Below, in pieces: positions 57,445 to 64,000 of a DNA stretch of 64,000 nucleotides (within the stretch, counting starts at the first letter, position 1; each line of letters starts with the position of its first letter). The position numbers and the translations under genes are program-made. The notes under the pieces were generated by a model that saw nothing but the letters and a program-made list of their open reading frames with translations, ran no database searches and had not been told where the DNA came from. This DNA is from Arthrobacter terricola (GTDB lineage: Bacteria; Actinomycetota; Actinomycetes; Actinomycetales; Micrococcaceae). The stretch is from positions 124,001 to 188,000 of the forward strand of contig NZ_SMRU01000001.1 in the NCBI RefSeq assembly GCF_004354015.1. Reading direction: 5' to 3'.

Positions 57445-57558
57445 TTAGCCCTGGCGCTGCTTGTGGCGCGGGTTCTCGCAGATCACCATGACCCGGCCAT
57501 TACGGCGGATCACTTTGCACTTGTCGCAGATCTGCTTGACGCTCGGCTTGACCTTCAT
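57445..57558 (-). CDS. rpmJ: 50S ribosomal protein L36, zinc-binding form
   Basis: 37 aa: [20 protein letters not shown] followed by [17 protein letters not shown]. The zinc ligands Cys11, Cys14, Cys27 and His32 are all present, unlike the paralogue at 8382-8504. It lies between infA and rpsM in the alpha operon. Too short for routine gene calling, but certain. Confidence 0.97.
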   Translation of the reverse strand: MKVKPSVKQICDKCKVIRRNGRVMVICENPRHKQRQG

Positions 57559-57626
57559 GGCGTTCCTTTGCGTGTTGCAGGTGGTCGGCTAAAGCGGCCC
57601 TTGTTTCCAAGATGCCGCCCAGCAAT

Positions 57627-57848
57627 TTACTTGTAGCGGTAGACGATACGACCACGAGTGAGGTCGTAAGGGCTCAACTCCACCACTACACGGTCCTCCG
57701 GGAGAATCCTGATGTAGTGCTGGCGCATCTTCCCCGAGATGTGTGCAAGAACGATGTGCTTGTTGGTGAGCTCAACACGAAACATCGCGTTGGGCAGCGC
57801 CTCGGTCACAACGCCCTCGATCTCAATGACCCCGTCCTTCTTGGCCAT
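57627..57848 (-). CDS. infA: Translation initiation factor IF-1
   Basis: 73 aa from ATG at 57848 ([20 protein letters not shown]), the universal IF-1 start; the OB-fold block [20 protein letters not shown] and RGRIVYRYK follow. It occupies the A site of the 30S subunit during initiation. First gene of the operon; TTGACC (minus strand, 57952-57957) may be its -35 but the -10 is unclear. The 259 bp upstream hold no other gene. Confidence 0.98.
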   Translation of the reverse strand: MAKKDGVIEIEGVVTEALPNAMFRVELTNKHIVLAHISGKMRQHYIRILPEDRVVVELSPYDLTRGRIVYRYK

Positions 57849-58107
57849 ATCCTCCGCTAACTGTTGTTTGCCGCAGTCCCAGTTGGGCACCGGAAATCCG
57901 CGGACGTTTTTTGGTTTTTTGGCAGTCCGAATCGAGCTACTCCATCGGGCAGGTCAAAGCGACTTGTTAAATGGGCGTGGCAATGCAGACAACCAACAGA
58001 CAACACTACGCCAATGCGGCGCGAATGTTAAATCCGCTCATGCTAACGCAGACCACCGCCCGGTGTCATCCTCCGGGCACCGAGGACGGCACTGGGGACG
58101 CACCGGA

Positions 58108-59064
58108 TCACGGCTGAACGGGACCGTAGGCAGGGAAGGTACCGGCCGGCGTCGTGATCGGACCGGCGGAGGCGACGCCGTTGAGGACGGCCAGCCGAAC
58201 GGCTTCTGCCGCCGCGCTTTGGAGGGTGATGAGCGAGACTTGCCGGGCCTGTTCGGAACTGCGGTCAAGCCCGACGGCGCCCGTCGCCAGCGCGAACACG
58301 GTGTCGCCATCGGCGAGTGTATGGGAGGGGCTCAGCGCCCTGGCGAGGCCGGCGTGCGCCGCGCTTGCGGTCCGCTTGCACTCGGCCGGGTCGAGGACTG
58401 CGTTGGTGGCGACGACGGCGAGGGTAGTGTTCAGGGCGGTAGGCCCGGCCGGAAGATCGAGTGGCAGGACTTCCACGCTGTCGCCCGGTGCGACGGGTTT
58501 GCCGAGTGCGTTCACCACGGCGAGCGCCCCGACCACGACTCCTCCATCCAGCAGAATCGAAGCCGTGCCCACTCCCCCTTTGAAGGCACCCCGTGCAATC
58601 ACGGCGCCGGTTCCGGCCCCCACGGTTCCGCGTCCGACGTCGGCCCCCTCGCCTGAGGCGGCAGCGGCGGCTGCCGCTTCGTAGCCCATTGCTTCGTCCG
58701 GCCGGGCGGCGAAGTCGCCTCCGCGCCCCAGGTCGAAGATGGCGGCGGCGGGGACGATCGGCACGACTCCCCCAGGAACGGCGAAGCCCCGCCCATGTTC
58801 TTCGCACCAACGCTGGACACCGCGGCTCGTGACCAAACCGAAGGCGCTCCCGCCGGTCAGAACCACTGCGTCAACAGTCGGCACGAGCGTGGTGGGGTCG
58901 AGGGCGTCCGTTTCGTGCGTACCGGGGCCGCCGCCCCGCACGTCCACAGAGCCCACGGTGCCTGGCGGCGGGAGGACCACCGTCACTCCGCTCAACCAGC
59001 CGTCGCCGATCCGCTGGACATGTCCCACGCGGATTCCCAGCACATCAGTGATCTTGGACGCCAT
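58108..59064 (-). CDS. P1-family hydrolase (DmpA/NylC-like)
   Basis: 318 aa from ATG at 59064 (MASKITDVLGIRVGHVQRIG). Blocks DAVVLTGGSAFGLVTSRGVQ, GRGTVGAGTGAVIARGAFKG and LNTTLAVVATNA match the P1 aminopeptidase/amidohydrolase group. In the NylC branch the precursor cuts itself before a Thr that becomes the nucleophile; the Asn212-Thr213 bond in LNTT is the likely site here. Substrates of the group include peptides with D-residues, beta-peptides and nylon oligomers. It lies 67 bp after the TIM-barrel gene and looks like the last gene of the transporter operon. Confidence 0.85.
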   Translation of the reverse strand: MASKITDVLGIRVGHVQRIGDGWLSGVTVVLPPPGTVGSVDVRGGGPGTHETDALDPTTLVPTVDAVVLTGGSAFGLVTSRGVQRWCEEHGRGFAVPGGVVPIVPAAAIFDLGRGGDFAARPDEAMGYEAAAAAAASGEGADVGRGTVGAGTGAVIARGAFKGGVGTASILLDGGVVVGALAVVNALGKPVAPGDSVEVLPLDLPAGPTALNTTLAVVATNAVLDPAECKRTASAAHAGLARALSPSHTLADGDTVFALATGAVGLDRSSEQARQVSLITLQSAAAEAVRLAVLNGVASAGPITTPAGTFPAYGPVQP

Positions 59065-59131
59065 GTGCCTATTGTGCCCCTCCCCGCCCGGATGTGGGTT
59101 GCCCGGCCGGGCGGGGAGGCGCACATCCGGG

Positions 59132-60172
59132 CTAGACCGTGGCGCCGATCCGGGACAGCGCGTCCCTTAGGGCCGTTGCCGATACGTCGATGAAATGGGC
59201 GCCGTCGTACGGTGTTGCCCGCACGACATCCAGGCTTTGGGCTTCGCCGCGTTCCACGCGTTCGGCATATTCCGCCGCCATCTCGCGGATCCTCGCCACC
59301 TCTTGGGGGTCCAGGTCCGGGTGCTTGGCAATCCATTCGGGATCGTCGAGGCCGATCGGCAGGTGCAGGGTGGGTCCGGCGTTCTCGATGGAGAGCGGCA
59401 GGTCGGGGTTTTCCGCGTGCAGGATGCCAAGGATGGCATCCCAATCGAGCGACCCTTGTCCGATTGGCGCAAAGACCCTTCCGAAAACGCCGTCCTGCTC
59501 GCCCAGCACGAAGTCCCGCAAGTGCGTGGCACGGGTGTACGGGGCCACCCGGCGCGCGGCCGCCACCGGGTCTTCACCTCGTACCACCACATTGGCGGTA
59601 TCGAACGTCACGCCGAGGACGTCGTCGCCCACTGCTTCGATGAGGCGCACGATTTCGTAGCTCGTGATTTCTTCGTGGGTCTCGATGTTCAAATGGACCC
59701 CGTGGTCCCGGGCCACCGGTGCGAGGAGCCGCAGGAACTTCTCGATTGCCACGAGCTGGTCGGCCCAGGGCGCGTCGGTCCGGAAACGGTCGAAGACGTA
59801 GTAGCCCGGCAGCCCGCGCTGGTAGTTGGCGCACGCCACCCAGAGGTCGGTCACGCCGGCGGCTTCGTGTGCGGCCTCGATCATCTTGACCATCCCGCGC
59901 GTGTAGTCGCCGTCACCGAGCCGGCGGACGTGGGGAGCTTCCGACGCAGCGTAGGGATTGACCTTGGCGAGGCCCATCTGAAGGTAGAGGTCGAGGGATT
60001 CCGCGCATTCGCGGACCTCGGTAAGGAAGCCGCGGTCGAGGGTCGGGGAAACGTCCAGGACGCTGCGGAAGTACACGCCTTCCATCCCGATCCCGTGGGC
60101 TCGTTCAAGGATACGGATCGCAGAGTCGTCCGCTTCGTGGGGAATTTTGCTCCCGTCAACACCAATTCGCAT
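59132..60172 (-). CDS. Sugar phosphate isomerase/epimerase-like TIM-barrel protein
   Basis: 346 aa from ATG at 60172, with AAGGA 9 bases upstream. It belongs to the AP-endonuclease-2-like xylose-isomerase fold: ILERAHGIGMEGVYFRSVLD, NIETHEEITSYEIVRLIEAV (metal Glu/His), GVTFDTANVVVRGEDP (metal Asp) and HLRDFVLGEQ. Such enzymes epimerise or isomerise free sugars, inositols or sugar acids. It sits between the solute-binding protein and the P1 hydrolase, so it probably acts on a product of the imported compound; the exact substrate is unknown. Confidence 0.85.
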   Translation of the reverse strand: MRIGVDGSKIPHEADDSAIRILERAHGIGMEGVYFRSVLDVSPTLDRGFLTEVRECAESLDLYLQMGLAKVNPYAASEAPHVRRLGDGDYTRGMVKMIEAAHEAAGVTDLWVACANYQRGLPGYYVFDRFRTDAPWADQLVAIEKFLRLLAPVARDHGVHLNIETHEEITSYEIVRLIEAVGDDVLGVTFDTANVVVRGEDPVAAARRVAPYTRATHLRDFVLGEQDGVFGRVFAPIGQGSLDWDAILGILHAENPDLPLSIENAGPTLHLPIGLDDPEWIAKHPDLDPQEVARIREMAAEYAERVERGEAQSLDVVRATPYDGAHFIDVSATALRDALSRIGATV

Positions 60173-60252
60173 TTTTCGTGTCCTTCGTTTGTTCTTCGTG
60201 ATTGTGGTGGTCACCCGTGGGGTGCTTGTACTTGTTGCCAGGGGTCGGATAT

Positions 60253-61872
60253 TCAGCGGCCCCAGTTGTAGAAAGTGGTGGACGAGGAGTAGTCGAAGTC
60301 CTTCACCGAGGGCGCGAGCACGGCGGTGAATTGCGCTCGGTAGAGGATGGTCGTGGGCGAATTGGCCCGCCAGGCGTCCACGAGGGCGTTGATATACGGC
60401 TGCTGTGCCTGCAGGTCCGATGCGGCGTCGAGCTTCTTCATGAGCTCGGGCGTCCCCGGGATGCAGATGTGTTGGTTGTTGAAGCTGCTGCCGCAGGTCA
60501 TCTTCTTCCGGAGCTCGTACGCGGCAACCGCTCCCGCGCTCTCGAACAGCAGTGCCGATTGGTATTTGCCCGTGTTGAACTTCGTGGCAAAAGCGGTAGG
60601 CGTCTGGGAGTCGATGTTGACCGTCACCCCGATCTCCTGCCACGAGGCCTTCAGAATCGTGGCAAGCGTGGATACGCCGGGCGACGACGGGTTGATCATG
60701 AGGTCGATCTGCGGATTCACCAGGCCTGATTCCTTCACCAATGCCCGGGCGTGGTCGAGGTCGAGGGGACGGGCAGCCGAACGTTGCGGATCGAATCCGG
60801 GAGTTCCCGGGACGAACGGCCCGTAGTAGGTGTCCGCATAGCCGTAGGCCACGCTTGCCTTGATCTGGTCATAGGGAACCGCGTAGCTCAGCGCTTCCCG
60901 CAGCTTCGGGTTGGACGTGATCCCGGACGAGTTATCGAACGAAACGGTCACCGGGGCGAAGGCCGGCGCGGACGTCACCTTGCAGCAATTGTCCTGGCTC
61001 AGCTCATGGACCACATAGGGCGGCAGTCCCAGCGTCACATCGGATTCCCCGCGCCGTGCCTGCAGCATGAGGGTGGGAATGGAGGTGATGAAGTTGACGC
61101 GGACCACCGGTTCCTTGGCAGCCTTGCCGTAGTAGTTGGGGTTCCGCTTCAGCACCGCATAGTTGTTGGCCACATATTCATCCAGGACATAGGGGCCGCT
61201 GCTGCTGGCGGTATGTGCGGCGAGCCACTGGTTCGGCACGCCCTTCTTGTCTTCGCCGTGTTCCTTGATGACCTTGGGATCGTAGATCGATCCGCGGCTC
61301 TGGGCAAGAGTGACCAGGATGGCCGGGTAGGCGCGGGACAAATCGAGTCGCACCGTCTGGGCATCCACCACTGTGACGCCCTTGATCAAGGGCGGGTCCG
61401 TCAAGCCGATTTGCAGGCCCAAAGAACCGCATCCGCCGATGGTCAGGTTGCGCATGATCGAGTACTGGACGGCCTCCGCATCGAGCGGGTCACCGTTGGC
61501 GAACTTTGCTCCGGGATGCAGGGAGAAGGTGTAGGACTTTCCGTCGGGAGATACCGTCCATGACGTAGCCAAGTCCCCTTTGACCCGGCCCGGATCCGTG
61601 TTGGCCACGTACGTTCCGTCGGCTTGCCGGTCTTCGTCGAGCGCCACAAGGCGGGCGTAAAAGTTGCTCGCGAAGCTGTTCTCGTTCCCGGCACAAACGA
61701 AGGCGGGGTCGATATTGGTGAGCGTCGTCGCCCAGTTCACGGTGAACGGCCGGTTCGACGCCGCCGCCGAATTGCCCGGACCGGCGCAACCCGTCAAGGC
61801 GAGCAGGCCGATCGCGGCGAGTACCGCCGTCGTGCGCTTTATCAGGGCGCGCGGAGTGGGTAGCTTCCTCAT
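60253..61872 (-). CDS. ABC transporter solute-binding lipoprotein, peptide type (family 5)
   Basis: 539 aa from ATG at 61872. Sec lipoprotein signal with lipobox LALTGC (Cys29). The mature protein shows the family-5 pattern: a cluster-C region near VKGDLATSWTVSPDGKSYTF then SLHPGAKFANGDPLDAEAVQ, and ALSYAVPYDQIKASVAYGYA. It captures the substrate outside the cell and delivers it to the permeases encoded upstream. Family 5 binds peptides, nickel complexes and also oligosaccharides. It starts 1 bp after the preceding ATPase stop, so it is co-translated. Confidence 0.9.
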   Translation of the reverse strand: MRKLPTPRALIKRTTAVLAAIGLLALTGCAGPGNSAAASNRPFTVNWATTLTNIDPAFVCAGNENSFASNFYARLVALDEDRQADGTYVANTDPGRVKGDLATSWTVSPDGKSYTFSLHPGAKFANGDPLDAEAVQYSIMRNLTIGGCGSLGLQIGLTDPPLIKGVTVVDAQTVRLDLSRAYPAILVTLAQSRGSIYDPKVIKEHGEDKKGVPNQWLAAHTASSSGPYVLDEYVANNYAVLKRNPNYYGKAAKEPVVRVNFITSIPTLMLQARRGESDVTLGLPPYVVHELSQDNCCKVTSAPAFAPVTVSFDNSSGITSNPKLREALSYAVPYDQIKASVAYGYADTYYGPFVPGTPGFDPQRSAARPLDLDHARALVKESGLVNPQIDLMINPSSPGVSTLATILKASWQEIGVTVNIDSQTPTAFATKFNTGKYQSALLFESAGAVAAYELRKKMTCGSSFNNQHICIPGTPELMKKLDAASDLQAQQPYINALVDAWRANSPTTILYRAQFTAVLAPSVKDFDYSSSTTFYNWGR

Positions 61873-61873
61873 C

Positions 61874-62719
61874 TCACTTTCCTTCCGTGGCGAGGGCGGG
61901 CGCGGCAGCCGCGAGGGACGCGGCCCGGCGGCGAGCGCCCGGGACCGCATCCAGCAGCGCGCGGGTATAGGGATGGCTGGTGTTGTCGAAAACGTCCGCC
62001 GATGTCCCGGCCTCGACAATCCGGCCCGCGTTCATGACGGCGATGTTGTGGCTCATGAGCCGCGCTACCGCGAGGTCGTGAACGATGAACAAGTAGGTCA
62101 AGCCGAGCTCGTCCTGGAGGTCGCTGAGGAGGTTGAGGACCTGCGCCTGGATGGATACGTCCAAGGCGCTGACCGGTTCGTCCAAGACCACGAGGTCCGG
62201 GTTCAGGACAAGTGCCCTCGCGATCGCGATCCGTTGGCGCTGGCCGCCGGAAAACGCGAACGGGAACCGTTGGGCTTGCTTGACCGTGATCCCGACGCGG
62301 TCCAGCACTTGGGCGACCCGGCGGGCACGTTCGGCCGCGTCCGTGACGCCGTGGATGATCAGCGGTTCCTCAACGAGGTCGGCCACCGTGAATCGGGGGT
62401 CGAGGGAGCCGTTGGGATCCTGGAACACCATTTGGATGCGTTTGCGCATGCGCCGCATTTCCGGTTTCGAGAGCGCGGTGAGGTTGACGCCGTCGAACTC
62501 GATCAACCCGCTGTCCACCCCGGTGAGGCCCATGACGCACGCCGCCGTGGTTGACTTACCGCTGCCGGACTCGCCGACGAGGCCGAGGGTCTGGCCCCTT
62601 CGCAGTTCGAAGGAGACGTCCCGCAGGATCTGGACCCGGTGGCGGGAACCGACCCCTTTGCCGTAGGACTTGTTCAGGTTTTCTACCCGCAAGAGCGGGG
62701 CCGTGGCTGGGTTGCTCAT
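61874..62719 (-). CDS. ABC transporter ATP-binding protein, OppF/DppF type
   Basis: 281 aa. Walker A GLVGESGSGKSTTAACVMGL, Q-loop MVFQDPNGSLDPR, signature AFSGGQRQRIAIARALVLNP, Walker B LVVLDEPVSALD and switch His IVHDLAVARLM. It lacks the usual C-terminal Cys-rich end of OppF. It overlaps the OppD-type gene by 4 bp. Confidence 0.93.
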   Translation of the reverse strand: MSNPATAPLLRVENLNKSYGKGVGSRHRVQILRDVSFELRRGQTLGLVGESGSGKSTTAACVMGLTGVDSGLIEFDGVNLTALSKPEMRRMRKRIQMVFQDPNGSLDPRFTVADLVEEPLIIHGVTDAAERARRVAQVLDRVGITVKQAQRFPFAFSGGQRQRIAIARALVLNPDLVVLDEPVSALDVSIQAQVLNLLSDLQDELGLTYLFIVHDLAVARLMSHNIAVMNAGRIVEAGTSADVFDNTSHPYTRALLDAVPGARRRAASLAAAAPALATEGK

Positions 62720-63795
62720 GCTTCATCTCCTGGAATGTCGCTGGCGAAGTGGCAGCGCACGACGGCGCCACTCGCCAGGGCGCGTGACTCCGGGCGCTCC
62801 GTTGCGCACCGCGGTTCGTCCCGGCCGATCGGGCAGCGCGCGGCAAAGGGGCAGCCGGGTTCGTCGATGGACAGGTCCGGTGGCGAGCCTGGAATGGCCG
62901 GCAACGCACCGCGCTTGGTGGTGGCGGGGTCGATGACGCAGTTCAGGAGCGCCTTGGAGTAGGGGTGGGCAGGTGACTCGAAGAGCGCCCGCGCGCTGGT
63001 GGACTCGACGAAGCGTCCCGCGTACATGACGTTGACGCTGTCGCAGAGTTCCTCGACGATCCCGAGGTTGTGCGTGATCATCACCAAGGCGTTGCCGCGT
63101 TCGTCGCAGATCTTCGCCAGGAGGTCGAGGACCTGGGCCTGGGTGGTGACGTCCAAGGCGGTGGTGGGTTCGTCGGCAATGACTACCGAGGGATCGTTGG
63201 CGATGGCCATGGCAATGAGGACGCGCTGCCTCATGCCGCCGGAATACTGGTGCGGGTAGTCAGCGATGCGCCGCTTGGCATCCGTGACGCCTACTTCGCC
63301 AAGGAGGTCACAGGCCATCTTCCGTGCAGCCTTGACGGAAACGTCCTGGTGTACCCGGATGGTTTCCACGAACTGGCTGCCGATGGTTTTCAGAGGATCC
63401 AGCGCGGCCATCGGGTCCTGGAAGACCAAGCCGATGTCCTTGCCGCGGATCCTGGAGATGCCGGCGTCGTCGAGGCCGACCATTTCGGTCCCGTTGAGTT
63501 TGACGCTCCCGCCGGTAACCCGGCCTGGCTGCGGGACGAGCCCCACAAGCGACATGGCCAGGGCGGACTTTCCGGATCCGGATTCGCCGACGATCGCCAT
63601 GCGCTGGCGCTTGTGGAGGTCGAAGGAAACGTCCCGGACAGCGTGGACGGTTCCCGATGCCGTGTTGAAATCGGTGACCAGTCCCTTGACCTGCAGGACG
63701 ACGCCGCGGTCTTGGCTACGGTCCTGGCTCACGCCCGGAGCTGTGCCCGTGGAGGGGCTAGGAGGAGGAAAGGAAAGTGCGTTGGTGTGCGACAT
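62716..63795 (-). CDS. ABC transporter ATP-binding protein, OppD/DppD type
   Basis: 359 aa from ATG at 63795 (MSHTNALSFPPP); upstream in-frame ATGs fall inside the permease gene. A ~45-residue Ser/Pro-rich N-terminus precedes Walker A IVGESGSGKSALAMSLVGLV, signature QYSGGMRQRVLIAMAIANDP, Walker B VVIADEPTTALDVT and the OppD/F C-terminal motif GCPFAARCPIGRDEPRC, which can bind an iron-sulphur cluster in this class. It overlaps the permease stop by 1 bp and the next ATPase by 4 bp. Confidence 0.93.
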   Translation of the reverse strand: MSHTNALSFPPPSPSTGTAPGVSQDRSQDRGVVLQVKGLVTDFNTASGTVHAVRDVSFDLHKRQRMAIVGESGSGKSALAMSLVGLVPQPGRVTGGSVKLNGTEMVGLDDAGISRIRGKDIGLVFQDPMAALDPLKTIGSQFVETIRVHQDVSVKAARKMACDLLGEVGVTDAKRRIADYPHQYSGGMRQRVLIAMAIANDPSVVIADEPTTALDVTTQAQVLDLLAKICDERGNALVMITHNLGIVEELCDSVNVMYAGRFVESTSARALFESPAHPYSKALLNCVIDPATTKRGALPAIPGSPPDLSIDEPGCPFAARCPIGRDEPRCATERPESRALASGAVVRCHFASDIPGDEA

Positions 63796-64000
63796 CAGCG
63801 GGCTCCTACTCGGGTTCGGGGATCTGCCGCGGTCATGATGAGGTCTGCTGCAAGGCTGACCACCACGTAGAGGATGGCGGCCAGTAGGAGCACTGCCTGG
63901 ACCACTGCGAAGTCCTTCTGGATGATGGCGTCGGCTGTCATTGAGCCGATTCCCGGCCATCCGAACACCTTCTCCACCAGCAAGCTCCCGGCCAGGAGGT
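63795..64000 (-). CDS. ABC transporter permease, DppB-like C-terminus, cut off by the window edge
   Basis: Only the last ~68 codons are visible. LLAGSLLVEKVFGWPGIGSM and the following DAIIQKDFAVVQAVLLLAAI with a final membrane helix and DPRTRVGAR match the end of DppB-type permeases. The rest, and presumably the second permease, lie beyond the right edge. The stop overlaps the OppD start (TGATG). Confidence 0.85.
   Translation of the reverse strand, partial: LLAGSLLVEKVFGWPGIGSMTADAIIQKDFAVVQAVLLLAAILYVVVSLAADLIMTAADPRTRVGAR

Noticed and set aside
58058..58078. Terminator after the P1 hydrolase gene
   Set aside because: The stem is only 6 bp (GCCCGG/CCGGGC) with no U-tract; too weak to call.

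Overview
The window is a chromosomal segment of a high-GC actinobacterium, most probably Arthrobacter sensu lato (Micrococcaceae). The evidence is the gene order of the conserved actinobacterial block (rplQ, rpoA, rpsK, rpsM, rpmJ, infA / truA / rplM-rpsI / glmM / coaA / glmS / acpS / nnr / alr-tsaE-tsaB-rimI-tsaD / groES-groEL / guaB), genes tied to mycothiol (mshA and inositol-phosphate synthase), CIRCE-controlled groES, a Tad pilus locus of Gram-positive type without a secretin, and an alpha operon with no rpsD. The genus is inference; no rRNA is present.

Layout, left to right. 1-6.2 kb: guaB (cut by the left edge), an acyltransferase-SGNH protein, groEL and groES with two CIRCE operators, and a small membrane protein. 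6.2-11 kb: a THUMP-like methyltransferase, a shikimate-dehydrogenase-like protein, a zinc-starvation pair (zinc-free L36 and a degenerate COG0523 protein behind a Zur-like box), and a YbdK-type glutamate-cysteine ligase. 11-16.4 kb: the overlapping alr-tsaE-tsaB-rimI-tsaD operon (cell-wall D-Ala and tRNA t6A synthesis) and a PfkB-type kinase. 16.4-19.3 kb: a small accessory patch (FAD monooxygenase, PH-like membrane protein, DUF6194 protein). 19.5-25.2 kb: mshA, fhs, and an AbiEi/DUF559-like gene bracketed by two inverted arrays of 32-bp tandem repeats, then inositol-3-phosphate synthase. 25.3-33 kb: an aldo/keto reductase and the trehalose operon glgX-treY-treZ. 33-44 kb: nnr-acpS-glmS, coaA, a Tat-type lipoprotein D,D-carboxypeptidase, mscL, glmM, and a two-gene membrane glycosyltransferase module. 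44-54.6 kb: rpsI/rplM, a complete Tad/Flp pilus locus, truA. 54.7-57.8 kb: the alpha ribosomal operon. 58-64 kb: an operon with a P1-family (NylC-like) hydrolase, a TIM-barrel isomerase and a peptide-type ABC importer that runs off the right edge.

How the parts work together. Ino1 makes the inositol phosphate that MshA glycosylates in the first step of mycothiol synthesis. GlmS and GlmM are consecutive steps to UDP-GlcNAc, which is also the MshA donor and a peptidoglycan precursor alongside Alr. TsaB, TsaD and TsaE together make t6A37 on tRNA. GlgX, TreY and TreZ convert glycogen to trehalose. The Tad genes form one translationally coupled run from cpaB to tadB, with a strong hairpin after the first pilin gene.

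The most interesting structures are the paired 32-bp arrays around the DUF559-like gene, the Zur-box/pseudo-GTPase/zinc-free L36 unit with a probably leaderless promoter, a near-perfect intrinsic terminator that lies inside the start of truA, large hairpins in the alpha operon where rpsD would normally sit, a 40-nt palindrome covering the start codon of the DUF6194 gene, and a 15-bp tandem repeat expansion inside the essential gene tsaD.
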